Origin: Cytidiella melzeri
Taxonomy: Eukaryota; Basidiomycota; Agaricomycetes; Polyporales; Irpicaceae
Direction of reading: 5' to 3'
DNA: 64,000 bases
Assembly (NCBI GenBank): GCA_022592445.1
Contig: JABYQR010000017.1
Location: forward strand, 62,001-126,000
The notes below the pieces were generated by a model. It worked only from the letters and a program-made list of their open reading frames with translations. It had not been told where the DNA came from and did no database searches. Numbering within the stretch: the stretch's first letter is position 1; each line of letters starts with the position of its first letter. Positions 23,623-35,072 of this stretch are shown piece by piece. The translations under genes and the position numbers were made by a program.

Positions 23623-24584
23623 CGCGGAGCGACTGCTGCTATTCTGATAACCCTAAAAAGGGAGTGAAGTAGAGAGGAAGGGGGTGGATCTCCAACGACG
23701 ACAACGAGGTCAAAGTCGTTGATGAGCAGGCAAGCAGGCACTAGGGCCGGATACTGGCAGTGCAAATGACGAAGTTAATAGCATGCTTATACTAGGTTAC
23801 ATTGAGTAACTCACCTGGCAGTGCAAATGACGAAGAGGTCAAGATGCAGAACCAGGGAGGGTAAGGGGTACTATATATACTGTGTCTGGGTGGTCTGTGC
23901 ACCAGTTCCCACACTAGGGACTGGAGTAACTGGAGTAACAATAGAACAATAAGGAACCCGGGGTAACTGTCAAGGACCTGAGTAACTGTCAAGGACCAGG
24001 GTACGTAGAACAATAGAACTAGAACAATACAACAATAGTGTAACCCTGGCCACAGGGCCACAACGAGTACAGTTACCTATTCAGGACATTGCTTACATAA
24101 ACATTCTTCCTCTCTGTTCTCACCTTCCTATTCGTCCCCGCCGAGCCTCTGACGTTCATATATAAACCTCGCCTTCAACGTCGACGGACTTCATTCCCTT
24201 TGTCCCGACGTTGAAGGTACGCCCACTTATCATACACATAACTATCTGCTGATTCCCTCTGATTCCCTTTGTTGCTGATTCCCTCTGATTCCCTTTGTCC
24301 CAACGTTGAAGTTTACAACAATATATCTCGTGCTAGTTTCCGTTTTCGAGTGTTTCCCGCTGCCGCGGGTTTCCACTTTTTTTGAAACTTCACACGAAAC
24401 AGCAGCCGCCGTCCACCTTTCACCGCATACTGTCCGCCGTCTATCGCCGCCGTCCTCCAGTTCCCGTCCTTGAATCTGCCCTTCGCTCAGCCTGGCTACA
24501 ACACGCTCGACATCGCGAAGGACGAAAGAAACCTTCCGCAACCTACCGTTTGCAGACTCTACCCTCCCGGAAACGTCCTCGGAA
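23623..24584. other. Retroelement leader/LTR-like debris
   Basis: No protein is recognisable. Short internal direct repeats are present: a block around GGCAGTGCAAATGACGAAG at 23756 and 23816, GAGTAACTGTCAAGGACC-like units near 23960-24000, and TGATTCCCTCTGATTCCCTT at 24250 and 24275. The stretch leads into a gag ORF, so it is probably the LTR and leader of that element, but I could not define LTR ends. Confidence 0.35.
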
Positions 24585-25527
24585 GTGACGACGCCTCCCA
24601 ACATAGACCCTCCGTCAGGCACTCTCGACGGATCGGACTACGTTCCCAGTACAGTCCAGTCTTATTCGGCAGAGCAACTATTGTTCCCAGACTCAACCAG
24701 TCTCGTCGCGGACTTTGCACTCGCCTCATCCTCGCATTCCCCTTCTACTCGCATACCCTCAACCACACCTTTTCACACCAGAACACCCACGCCATCGCCA
24801 TCGCCGTCCACAGCGTTCTCTGACGATTCAGACACCGAGGACAACGATCATTACATCACATACAATCCGTCACACGCCATGCAGTCAGAAAAGCTCCAGA
24901 CCGCCACCGTCATCAATAACACCACAAACAAGACGCCTCCCGTGCTGACCACGGGTACGGTCACGCCGGAGATCTGGCTTCAGTTTCAAATTCTATGCGG
25001 TTTCTTCTTCGACGCCAAGAACACGGACGACGACAAGAAGGTCACTGCTATCGGTCCCTCGTTCGCAGACCCACTTATCGCAACTTGGTACTTCAGCAAC
25101 AAGAAGCGCCTGCAATCTATAACGTTCGAGGACTTCTCCATCGAGTTCCGCTCCCGCTGGTTCAAGCGCAACTGGTCGGACAAGATTAAGGTCCAAATCA
25201 AACAATCTTTCATGACGGATACAGACAATTTCGACAACTGGGTCGAAAACCTCGAACGCACCAACACGTTGCTCACAGACACCGCTGAGTTTATGAAAGA
25301 TGACGAACTTCGCTCACATCTCACCACGCACGTTTGTCAGAAACTCCGTGACTACTGCTCGACAGACGGAAAAGCATTAGCAACGTACGAACTCTTGAAG
25401 GATGGTCTATCGATCGAAGACGAAAAGCGGCGCGCCTTCCTACGTGACTTAGCGGTCGCCACTCGCCGCTACGCCTCTTCCTCTTCAACGAACTACACCA
25501 AGCCCTCCTTATCATCTAGAACCTCTG
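24585..25527 (+). pseudogene. Retrotransposon gag, truncated by a later insertion
   Basis: An open frame of about 314 codons begins at a GTG (no ATG in frame nearby), with a Ser/Thr/Pro-rich start and then a helical domain (PEIWLQFQILCGFFFDAKNT, DPLIATWYFSNKKRLQSITF, DELRSHLTTHVCQKLRDYCS) of the kind seen in the gag of agaricomycete LTR elements. It is cut at 25527 by the LTR that begins with TGTTAAG at 25528; the ORF only continues by chance into that LTR. No zinc knuckle or pol for this element remains in the window. Confidence 0.6.
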
Positions 25528-26149
25528 TGTTAAGAACTGATACGGGATCGGTGTTGTCGCAAAGTCCGATGCTGCTAATCGGGTCGGCGATCGGAGTAGG
25601 CGACAGGGGGAGCTGTAAGAGTCAATCGGCTTCAACTAAGTAAGTTGCGCCTCTCGTGAATCCTCGGTGACTCGGATTTGGACTCAGCAAGATCAAGGGT
25701 TCGGCCTCGGAGACTCGGGGTCGGCGAAGACGATGTCGGAGGAAGAGTTTCAGAACAGAAGTCGGGCAGCGACGAGTAAGACAACTTCAGCAAGTGAAGT
25801 CGAATGAAGAGGTAGGAATAGGATGGGGATCTTATTCGATATTCGAACTTGAACTTCTACTGTACAATTGAGTCTGGTTATATAGTACTAAAAGTTGTAA
25901 GTCCGATAAGGCATGCGTGTATGGTCCGAGACAAGAGAGGATTAGATCAGGCGAATAATCGGAGTCGGAGGAAATTCGGAGAAAAAGTACAAAGGGATAT
26001 CTACAACTGATGAAACCGGTGATAGCGAGCACAAGGTAAATCGGAGAAACATCGGTGTTGGACCGTGTGACGAGTTGAGGATGTGGCTGTGCGAGGATAA
26101 GGATGTCGGATGTCCGGTGCCGATCACGTGATCGGATCGGATCGTAATA
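25528..26149 (-). repeat. 3' LTR of truncated gypsy element 1
   Basis: On the plus strand it runs from TGTTAAG to CGTAATA, about 622 bp; on the coding strand of the element the LTR thus starts TATTACG, one change from the expected TGTTACG. Just outside lies the purine tract AAGGGGGAGG (minus strand, near 26153-26162), placed as a polypurine tract should be. The partner 5' LTR is missing. Confidence 0.6.
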
Positions 26150-26224
26150 GTACCTCCCCCTTAAGGCCCGAACCCCTGAGGGCAATGCTTCTCCCGTCTT
26201 GATGATCGGAGATAGCGATAGGTG

Positions 26225-26232
26225 TATAAAAA
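26225..26232 (+). promoter_or_regulatory. TATA box of the opposite-strand ORF
   Basis: TATAAAAA lies 85 bp upstream of the ATG at 26317, just inside the element next to its LTR, and points toward the opposite-strand gene. Confidence 0.5.
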
Positions 26233-26316
26233 CCACGGACTGACTGACGATGTGGATTTTGACACTTTTCACCCCAACTCCCACTACCCAACAAAACAAC
26301 TTGCGCATTATCGGAA

Positions 26317-27424
26317 ATGTCTGCCCCTGCTGGTAAGTCATAATCGGAATCGGCTTTATTCGCTGACTTCATTTCTGTTGTCAGAAACTACTGCCCAGAG
26401 AGTCGAGCGTCTTCGTCGGCAACGCGAGGAGGCTCAACAGCGATTCGCTGCGGAGCAACAGCGATTGCAGGACGAGGAGGCCGAACTGGAGGCGGAGATG
26501 GCGCGAGAGATAGCGAGAGAGGCTGAGGAGAAGGAGAAGGAGAAGGAGGCCCAGAGGGTTGCTCAGGCCAAGGCCGATCGGCTGGCCGAGCAGCAGGCTC
26601 GGGATGCGGCTGAGGCGAAGAAAGTGGCAGAGGCAGCAAAGGGGAAGTCGAAGGCTAAGCCCAGGCAGAAGGCAGCGTCAGTCGCGTCGGGATCGGGGGC
26701 CGACCCTATGGTCGCGGTGACGGAGGCCGCAAAGGCGGTCACCCTGGGAAAGCAGAAAGGAAAGGCAAAGGCAAAATCGGCGCCGACCATCGCGGACTCG
26801 GACCTATCGGGCGAGGAGAAAGATGGGGGTGATGTGGAGATGGTTGATGCCTCCATCCCAGAGGGCATGGCGGTCGGAAACGACTGCGATCGGTGCGCCA
26901 GGATCGGCGCCCAGTGCCTGTGGAAGGTGAACGGTCGGGGGTCCTCGTGCGCGAAGTGCTTCAAGGACAAGCAGAAGTGCGAGATGGGTGGAGTGAAGGT
27001 GAAGACGGTGGGGCAGCTGTCTGAGGCGTCATCGGGGTCGGCGAATCGGCTCGTCGCACCCCCGATCGCGAAGGCGGCGTCAGGGAACTCCGAGGCCTCG
27101 TCGTCGAAGAAGAGGAAGGGGTCCGAGGCGAGTAGCCGGCCGAATAAGATGAAGAAGTACGAGGCGAAGGTCTTCTTGCACAAGGGCAAGAAACATCGGG
27201 AGTTGGTGGAGCACGCCGATGAGCCTGACTCGTCCGAGGCGACCGATTCGGAGTCCGAGCTCAGGGAGCTCAACCACAACGTCGAGGTACTCCAGGACCT
27301 TGTCCGGGAGTTAATCGACGTGACTCGGAGGAACTTTGTCCTCTGGCAGGAGTGGATGGGGCAGGAGGATGGGTCGGACTCGGAGATCTCGGTCGTCGAG
27401 GGGAAGAAGAAGGCAAAGAAGTAA
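26317..27424 (+). CDS. Opposite-strand ORF inside gypsy element 1, Zn2Cys6-like
   Basis: Two exons (26317-26332 and 26385-27424, 52-nt intron) encode 351 residues. Residues 5-75 are a Glu/Arg/Ala-rich coiled coil; then Lys/Ala-rich low complexity; residues 173-204 hold a cysteine array CDRCARIGAQC...CAKCFKDKQKC with spacing C-x2-C-x6-C-x9-C-x2-C-x6-C, which fits the fungal Zn2Cys6 pattern; then a basic KKRKGS patch and a coiled-coil, acidic C terminus. The gene lies between the pol stop and the LTR of the gypsy element, on the other strand, with its own TATA box and intron. Similar Cys-array ORFs are common in agaricomycete repeats as far as I recall. It could regulate the element or host genes; function is unknown. 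The exon-1 ATG was chosen because it splices in phase. Confidence 0.6.
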
Positions 27425-27551
27425 ATGATACTTTCTTTGTATTTGTTGTAAAATATAGTTTTCTTTTTCTTGTTGTCTTGAAGTGTGAGAGCGAATCGGA
27501 CTCGGAGAAATTCGGAGATAAAAATAAGATGGGATATGTTGAACAAATGAA

Positions 27552-28378
27552 TTACAATGATAAAGGACCAGGCTTATTTGGGTATCGCAAGTGAAACTCG
27601 GCAACGGCTTCGGGGGCTCGGTCAAGTTCGGTCGCGAGTACCCAAGATGTTTCTTCATCGGTTCCTTCGTAACCTGACCACCGAACTAGGTAGAGGATCG
27701 GACAAGCTCGGCGTCGGCGGTCAAGTTTCGAGTCGAGGACTTCTGCGATCTCATACTCGATTTCGCCGTCGATCTCAATCGGAGGTGGTGGGGAAGGAAC
27801 ACGATTCGGGATTTCGCTAGGAGTGTATGGTTCGAGCATGGAAACATGGTAAACGGGGTGAACGGCTCGCATAGCATCGGGAAGTCGGAGGGTAAAGGAT
27901 TGCGGTCCTACGCGTCCTATGATTTCGAATGGGCCGAAGTATTTCTCGGTAAGCTTCTTGGACGGACGAGTGGTATTGAAGTACTTGGCTTTAACGAAAA
28001 CCCGATCACCGATGTCCCAGGTTGGCGGTGGTGTACGAACGGCATCGGCGGGACCTTGGTATCGGAGCTGGGCTTCGCGCATATTTTCTTTCAGGTGTTC
28101 GTGCAAGTCCTCGAGGTTTACTGCGAGTTCATGGGCGCGAGAGGAAGCGAGACTGCGTTCGGGGTAGATGGTGAGGTTTGGGTGATAGCCTTTATTGGCA
28201 AAGAACGGAGATATGCCTGTAGTGGCACTGGGAACATTATTGAATGCAAACTCGGCAAGCGGGAGCAAGCCCGACCAGTTGTCTTGCTGGTAGTTGCAGT
28301 ACGCTCGGAGGTATTGTTCCAGGGTCTGGTTCGTCCGTTCGGTCTGTCCATCGGCTTCGGGATGGTAACCGGAAGTGA
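27552..28378 (-). pseudogene. Gypsy element 1: integrase C-terminal part with chromodomain
   Basis: An open minus-strand frame runs from the LTR junction at 28378 to a stop at 27552. It starts inside the integrase core (TSGYHPEADGQTERTNQTLE, with the catalytic Glu in the TERTN motif) and ends with a chromodomain (EYEIAEVLDSKLDRRRRACP, YLVRWSGYE, ETSWVLATEL). Chromodomain integrases of this chromovirus type guide insertion to marked chromatin. All sequence upstream (gag, protease, RT, RNase H, 5' LTR) is absent because gypsy element 2 begins at 28381. Confidence 0.8.
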
Positions 28379-28380
28379 AG

Positions 28381-28829
28381 TGTCAAGAACACAACCAAAC
28401 TCTTATGAAGAGCGAGGAAGTGTCGACGGGGGAGGAACGACGAGCGAACTCGCGTGGACGATGACGACAGGGGTGATGATGATGAAAGGGGGAGAGACGA
28501 TGACGAGGGAGCAGCTAACGATGAGCTAAAGACCAGGAGGTAGAATCTGAGGTCTTTAGGGAGCTACAGAGTGGGTTTATATACATCTCAGACAAGGACC
28601 CCTGGTACCGGGTCTGTACTCCTAACACTGCCGTGGGAATGTATGGTGTGCTATGGTGCGATGTTCTACAATGTTCCAGCACCTTCTATGATCATGTGAC
28701 CAGTCTGTCACATGCACTTGATCACATGCAGTAGCCATGTACCATCGATAAGATAAGATAAGGAAATTGAGAAGGTAGGATAACGAAAATAAAAGGAAAA
28801 GAAAGGAAAAAGTGTGCATGGTCGTGACA
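28381..28829 (-). repeat. 3' LTR of gypsy element 2
   Basis: 449 bp, ends TGTCA/TGACA. It lacks the 10-bp ACAATGTTCC duplication found in the 5' LTR. Confidence 0.85.
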
Positions 28830-28842
28830 TTACCCCCCTCCT
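28830..28842 (-). other. Polypurine tract of gypsy element 2
   Basis: On the minus strand AGGAGGGGGGTAA directly precedes the 3' LTR, where plus-strand DNA synthesis is primed. The same GGGGGGTAA stands before the LTR at 46589, which shows the two families are related. Confidence 0.7.
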
Positions 28843-31800
28843 AAAGGCCTTTTCTCCGGAAGGCAGGAGTTGAGTCTTTTCCGTCTTCCCACAAGGATAC
28901 GCGTCGTAGAGTTTCGGAAGGTAGTTTCTCAAAATTCTCGTTGATTGGTCGAAAATTCATCGCCAAGAATAGGGATGCAGCGATTGGTCGTGGAGCTCCT
29001 GGGTGCCGTCTGTGGAAGTCTTTAACCGCTTCATCAGCATGAGTAACGTTGGTTGCGGGTTCCCAGGAGTTTTCTGAATCTGGGTATCCTTTCCACTTGA
29101 CGCGATACTGGAATTCCTTCTTTCGACCAAAGATCCTTGAATCAAGAATCTGTTCTACCTCGTACTCCTCTTCTTCGTCTACCACAATTGGTTCAGGTTC
29201 AGGAAATTCCCGATTAGGGACCAAACTTGCCGTCTTGGCTGGTCGCAACCTATCCACATGGAACACCGGGTGGCGCTTGTCCCGGATGGTAAGCTTAACC
29301 CGGTAGTTCAAATCCCCAATCTTTTCTAAGATCTCATAGGGACCATCTCGTTTTGGTGCTAGCTTTGCCACCGGCTGTTCCTTTGGATGCTTCTCGCGTT
29401 CCACATAAACCTTGTCACCAACCTTAAACTGCGGGGCCTTTGTAACTCCGTGATCGTAGAATCGTTTCATGCGTTCCGCCGTGAGCTGTAGTGCAGCTTT
29501 GGCGTCTTCTTGGGCTTCTCGGAGCGCTCGAAGGCGTTCGTCTGCTGCGGGAACGTTTGATACTGGATTCAAAGGCACCTGGAATTCCGGTAGATACCCA
29601 TAGATCAGTTCAAAGGGAGCCTTCCCGGTGGACGAGTGTACACGGCTATTAAGCGCAAACTCCGCAATTGGCAACCAGTCTACCCAGTCATCCTGTCTGA
29701 AGGAGCAGAACACTCTGAGATACTGTTCTATTTCTTGATTCATACGTTCGGTTTTACCATCTGTCTGAGGATGGTACGCAGTGGACATAGACGACTTTAC
29801 TCCGAGTGCATCGTAGATAGCACGGAGAAACTTGGACGCGAATACCGATCCGCGGTCTGAGATCATCTGGCGAGGTACCCCATGGAGTCGAAACACGTTT
29901 GCGATATAGTCCTGCACGTGTTCGGGAGTTTTCATGCTTTCTCGTGATGGATAGCAATGCACCTGCGCTGTTGTCCGATCAACTACGACTGTGATAGAAT
30001 CGTATCCTTTACATGACGGTAATTTGACAATGAAGTCCGTGGTAACGCTTTCCCATGGGGCATTGGGCGGATCTAGTGGATTGAGTGGACCACGTGGTGG
30101 GGCGGGGTATGTCTTGGTTCTTTGACAGGTGTCACACGTGTCTACATAGTCGTTGACAAAGCGTGTCATGCTGGGCCACCAGTAGTTCCGAGATAGTAAC
30201 TCCAGTGTTTTGTACCTGCCCGGATGTCCGGCAGCAGGTAGGTCATGGTGTCTCCGAACTAGTTCCTTTCGGATCTCGTCATCTTTAGGGACGTAAACTT
30301 TCCCCGGAACAACAACAGTCCATTCTCCACGTTCCACTCTTCGAGTCCGCGGCTAAGAAGACGAGGTCCGAGTTTCTTGACTTTGGCAAGTGCTTCTGCC
30401 ACCTCGGTCTCTCGAAGAGAACATTCACGGATACGTTTCAACAAGTCTTTGTCTGGTTGTACACTAGCTTGTCCACGTTGAGAAGCAGCAGCTCGGAACA
30501 CCTCAGGTGCTAAGACTACTCGTGACAGATTGTCTTCTTCATCTTTGACCTCGTGTTGACCCAATCGTGACATGGAATCCGACTTTCCCATAGATTTCCC
30601 GGGTTTTGGGATGATCTCAAAGTTGAAACGTGAGAGAAATAACGACCAACGTGCTTGACGGCGTGTCAAGTTACGAGCTGTCTTCCAGTACTCGAGTTCT
30701 TGTGGTCAGAGAAGATAGGGAATTTCTCTGGTAGCCCTTCCAAGTAATGACGCCAGTCTTCAAGGGCTCGTACAATTGCCATGAGTTCTCGGTCGTAGAT
30801 CTCATAGTTTCGTTCAGTCTCAGTCATGCCTTCAGACCGATAGGCTACTGGATGCCACGTGCCGTCTTCGGCTTGTTGTTCCAATACCCCTCCCATTGCA
30901 TACCCGGATGCATCCGTTTCCAAACGTGTGGGTCTATCAAAACTCCACATGGCCAATACCGGTGCTTCCACAAATCGTCGGCGGAGTTCATCAAACGCCG
31001 ACTGTTCTTCAGGACCCCATTTCCAAGGAACCTTGCCCGTGAGACGGTCTAAGGGCTTACATATCTTTCCGAAGTCCTTGATGAATCTCCGGTAGAAGTT
31101 TGCAAACCCACGGAATCGGCGAATATCAGAGACATTCTGCGGTACAGGCCACTCAGCCACTGCCTTTACTTTGACAGGGTCCATGCGTAACTGATTGTGA
31201 CCAATGATAACACCAAGATATTCTGTCTCTGAACGCTCAAATTCGCATTTCTCCGGTTTAAGAAACAGATCATGTTGTCTGAGCCGTCTCAGAACTTCAT
31301 GTACCACCTCGCGGTGCTCGGAGATCTCCTTGGAATAGATGAGGATATCATCTAGGTAGACGGTGACCTTGCCTTCAGCAATAAGATCAGCAAAGATGTC
31401 GTTCATCATGTTCTGGAATGTGGCCGGGGAATTGGTGAGACCAAAGAACATGACCGTGGGTTCAAACAGTCCTCGGTTGGTGACAAATGCAGCCTTGTGT
31501 TCATCGCCTTCCTTGATGCGGACATTATTGTATCCCCATCTGACGTCCAGCTTAGTGAAGAACTTAGCCCCTCTTAGTCTATCCATGAGTTCAGAAATTA
31601 ATGGTAATGGATATCTGTTCTTGATGGTGACCTCGTTCAACTTTCGATAGTCCTGAACCGGGCGTAACTTCCCATCCTTTTTCTTGACAAAGAAGAAGGG
31701 TGACGCCATTGGGGACTTCGACGGTCGAATGTACCCTTTCTCTAGATTTTCTTGGATAAACTTATCAAGCTCTTCTTGCTCAGGGTGTGATAGCGAGTAA

Positions 31801-32792
31801 ACCTTTGCGTGGAATCCTTTTGCTTCCGGAATCAACTCAATTGCATGGTCGTACGACTTGTGTTCTGGAAGTCGTTGAGATTCCGTTTCAGAGAAAATGT
31901 GAGCATGTCGTCGATATTGCTCAGGCACCATCTCCTCAAAGGTTTTCACCGGTTTCACCCGGTTCTCAACCTCCGCTAGTTCACTAGAATACGTATACCC
32001 TGCCAGAGTGAACAAACGTTCGCCTTCTTGTACCATGGGTGTTGGACATGTGCGTACAATGCGTCGGGGAGTTCCTTTTCCACCGAGCTGAGTAGTGGCC
32101 TGTGCTTGTAACTTCGGCGATTCGGCCCCATCCAAACTTCCTGAACCTTCCGTGGTCTCTTCGAGGTCTTCTTCGGTTTCCTCCGTATCCACCGGCAAGT
32201 ACGGAAGTTGTTCCACAACTTTTCTTAATCCCGGGGTCCTCTTCTTCCGTTTAGGTTCAGCTGTTCTCTTAGCTGCAACCTCCTTCGCTTCCTCAACCCT
32301 TTCTCTGGGTTTACATGCATCAGGACATCCATCCATCCTGATGATACCTTCGTACCAATCAATGGTGGGGTTGTGATACCGCAACCAATCAATTCCTATG
32401 ATCACGTCTTCTGGCCCAATATCAGTGACCGTGAAAATGGTCCTTTCCTCGTGGTCTCCTATCCTCATATTGAGAATGGCAACCTCATCAATAGCCCCGT
32501 CTCGATTTGGGGTCCCGTCTATGTTGTACACCGGAATGGGTTGTTTCAACTTCCGGGTCCTAATACGATGCTCTCGAACAAACCGTTTATGAATGAATAG
32601 TGTCGAGGCTCCACTATCAATCATAGCTGCGACTTCTTTAGATCTCCGCACTCCTGAGACTGTGATAGGTACGTGAAAATGTTCGGATTCAGAACCAGTT
32701 TCTAGTACATCAGATGCGAGTATGGAAAATCTATTAGTACATGGTAAACGTGGGGCGCGTGCTTGTGCAGCTCGAATCACGGCCCGAATCAA
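28841..32792 (-). pseudogene. Gypsy element 2 pol: protease, RT, RNase H, integrase, chromodomain (two frameshifts)
   Basis: Domains in order: aspartic protease (AAMIDSGAST), RT (KLDVRWGYNNVRIKEGDEHK and the catalytic VYLDDILIYS), RNase H (LETDASGYAMGGVLEQQ, AYRSEGMTETERNYEIYDRE), the HHCC zinc finger of integrase (RRHHDLPAAGHPGRYKTLEL, then CDTCQRTK), the D,D,E core (TTDFIV, ISDRGSVF, TERMNQEIEQY) and a chromodomain (EYEVEQILDS, YRVKWKGYPDSENSWEPA). Two single-base losses break it: one in the DHKN|LEYW region of RNase H near 30700 and one in a G/A run near 30305. Otherwise all catalytic residues are in place, so the copy died recently or the breaks are sequencing errors in homopolymers. Confidence 0.88.
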
Positions 32793-33850
32793 AAACCCTC
32801 CTCAAGTCTCTTCTTGAGGTCGGCGTTCTCCGCCCTCAACTTCTCCAGTTCTCCTAGCACGGCTTTGAGTGTTACTTCCGACACTCCCGACGAGCTCGAC
32901 GCTTCTTCCCTCTCAGGCTTCTTTTCTTTGGCCCGAGAAGAAGATACCTCTCCAGTGGTAGCAGCTACACGTGGTCCACGAGGAGGTGGACGAGGAACTG
33001 CAGGCTTGGTGCACGTGCGTGCAATGTGACTGGGATCTGTTGTAAGTTCCTGGCAGTTATAACACCGCCGACCTTGTTGCATCTTGGAGGCGTCAACCTC
33101 CATAGGAACCGGACCGTTGGAAGCGCGAGGAACCGGAGTAAACCGGGGCTGGGACTGAGTAGGTCTCGACGTGGTCGACGAGGGAACAGACGGAATTTTC
33201 TTCTCCGTTGTTTCTCTGATGCGGGCATACGCAGCCGCCATTTTCAGAGACCTATCAATCCACCCCTGATAGTTCGTGGGCGGAGCTTCGGCAGTTGCCA
33301 ATCTACCATAGATGTACTCTGGGAGGCCCTTGATGAAGCGGATCTCCTTGTCCTTGTCGCTTAATCCGGAGATGCGACCCACGTAGGATTGGAAGTCTGT
33401 GACATATGTTCCTACATCACGCGCGTTCTTCTCCTTCTTCTCAGCTCCACAGAGCTTCTCCAACTCACGGATAGCAGTATCTTCGGGCGTTGCATCGCCG
33501 AAGTACTTCTTGAGCTCAGTTTTAAACTTGGCCCAGGTATCGAGGTTGGCCGGCAAGTTACCGTTGTGGTCAGCCATATGATCCGTGACCGGTATTGCCC
33601 ATTGGGCGGCCTTTTCTGACAACCGGTAGATTGCTGTCAGGACCTTGGTTCTTTCATCGGCAATACTGGCGGTCACCCAGTAAGCCTCGCATTGTGACAA
33701 GAACCGTTCTAAGTCACGGCCATGTTCGCCCTTGTATCTATCGGGCTTGGTGTCGTTATTGTTGACCGTGACTTGCGGTCTTGGCATTGCTTGTGTAACT
33801 GCAGCTACAATGGCTGCAATCAAGGCAGGATCGACTGCGGGTGTTGTCAT
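32789..33850 (-). CDS. Gypsy element 2 gag
   Basis: 353 residues from the ATG at 33850. The middle carries a Ty3-type gag fold (LERFLSQCEAYWVTASIADE, RELEKLCGAEKKEKNARDVG) and near residue 260 one zinc knuckle begins with RRCYNCQ and continues to TCTK. The open frame extends upstream of the ATG to about 34238, through a Cys-rich segment (CEQQPCPNR) and a Pro/Thr/Val-rich linker, so the native protein may start in the leader ORF after splicing. The TGA stop overlaps the first codons of pol, which lies in the -1 frame, across a GGTTTTTGA run. Confidence 0.8.
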   Translation of the reverse strand: MTTPAVDPALIAAIVAAVTQAMPRPQVTVNNNDTKPDRYKGEHGRDLERFLSQCEAYWVTASIADERTKVLTAIYRLSEKAAQWAIPVTDHMADHNGNLPANLDTWAKFKTELKKYFGDATPEDTAIRELEKLCGAEKKEKNARDVGTYVTDFQSYVGRISGLSDKDKEIRFIKGLPEYIYGRLATAEAPPTNYQGWIDRSLKMAAAYARIRETTEKKIPSVPSSTTSRPTQSQPRFTPVPRASNGPVPMEVDASKMQQGRRCYNCQELTTDPSHIARTCTKPAVPRPPPRGPRVAATTGEVSSSRAKEKKPEREEASSSSGVSEVTLKAVLGELEKLRAENADLKKRLEEGF

Positions 33851-34246
33851 CGTGACAGGTGCGGAATTGATGGGGACGACGGTGGGCGCTTCAGGAGTTA
33901 CCGGTGGGATTTCCGGTATGGTTTCGGGAATGATGGGAACAGGGGTAGCAGTGGTGGTTTCCGGTAAAACTGCTGTGACTAAACTGGTATCAAGTTCTGG
34001 AACTTCAACTTCTCCCAGAACTTGAACAATTAACGATATTTGACTGTTATCGCAGGCTACGTATCCACGGTATCGTTGTCCTTCTCTGAAATGACGGGAT
34101 ACTACAAACTTTTGATTTCGATTTGGACACGGTTGTTGTTCGCAGATTTCAATATACGCGTGGTCCTCTTCGTTATCGTGACAATCCTGAAGATCGTCGG
34201 GATCGAAGACGTGGAAACGGTTATCGCACTCAATGATTGCTGTCTA

Positions 34247-34966
34247 CTACAAAGGAAGTTTCTCAAAGTATCCTCCGTCCGCTACAAAAGCAACTCGACT
34301 CGTAACCTCCGTCAACCTCTTGCGCAATTGCGTGAAGTTGATCTGCCCTACTGACTGTAAGCCCCAGTTCAGTGCCTTGAGCTGGGCAGGTGTGCGCGTG
34401 GAGAGTACTTCCTCCGTGTGCTCGATGAGGTATAGAAGTTTATCGTTGAGTAACAGGACTGACTTGACCTGTGAGTCGTTGCGGTCTCGGGTAAGCTCAA
34501 TTAGGATCTTGAGGCGTCTGGTCGTGGCCTCGATCTTCGGCTTGAGAATGCCGACTTGGTCCTTGATGGAGAACTTGTGGAAGTCAAGGGTCACTGGTTT
34601 CTGTGCGTCTGGACGAGGTGGCGGGGGTGCCCGAGCAATGCGGTCCTTGAGAGATGGTTTCTCAACACGATCGGCGAGTGTTTGTGCGCGTTCCGTGCGT
34701 GCACGTTCCTTAATAGACTCGTTGTCACGAGCAAACTTTTCGTGGTCAAAGGCTGGGAGTCTGGTGCCGAGGGGGTGATAGTGGGGACGACGTGAGACGT
34801 AGGAGACAATAGCTTTGAGGTCCTTCTCTGTATAGAGGTGAGGACGTCCTTGCTCACGTAGTTCTCGGCGAGCTTCAAAGAAGGACTCAGGTACGCGGCG
34901 ACGAATGCGTATGTCCTTAGGCACTACAACCACGAAGTGAGATGTAAGGTCAAAGGTCCGGGCCAA
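34247..34966 (-). CDS. Leader ORF upstream of gag in gypsy element 2
   Basis: 239 residues, rich in Arg, Lys, Glu and Leu, mostly helical, no domain I recognise. A Pro run (APPPPRP) sits near residue 125. It ends in TAG TAG, directly followed in another frame by an open stretch that leads into gag, with an AG acceptor-like TTTGTAG there; a short intron removing the stops could fuse the two. An extra ORF between the 5' LTR and gag is not standard for Ty3 elements. Confidence 0.6.
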   Translation of the reverse strand: MARTFDLTSHFVVVVPKDIRIRRRVPESFFEARRELREQGRPHLYTEKDLKAIVSYVSRRPHYHPLGTRLPAFDHEKFARDNESIKERARTERAQTLADRVEKPSLKDRIARAPPPPRPDAQKPVTLDFHKFSIKDQVGILKPKIEATTRRLKILIELTRDRNDSQVKSVLLLNDKLLYLIEHTEEVLSTRTPAQLKALNWGLQSVGQINFTQLRKRLTEVTSRVAFVADGGYFEKLPL

Positions 34967-35072
34967 TACAACGTACTGGTAAACCGGGGGGACTAAACTT
35001 TTTAAAACTTTTGGGGAAAAGGATGTGTGCGATTGCGCGACGTCCAGGCGAGCGTAAGGAGATTCTACCTAA

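Noticed and set aside
24242..24622. 126-codon minus-strand ORF
   Set aside because: No domain, low-complexity composition, and it overlaps the leader of a gag ORF on the other strand.
26563..27546. 327-codon minus-strand ORF opposite the Zn2Cys6-like gene
   Set aside because: It is rich in Ser/Ala/Phe as expected for a shadow of the Lys/Glu-rich plus-strand frame; the plus strand has the cysteine array, the intron and the TATA box.
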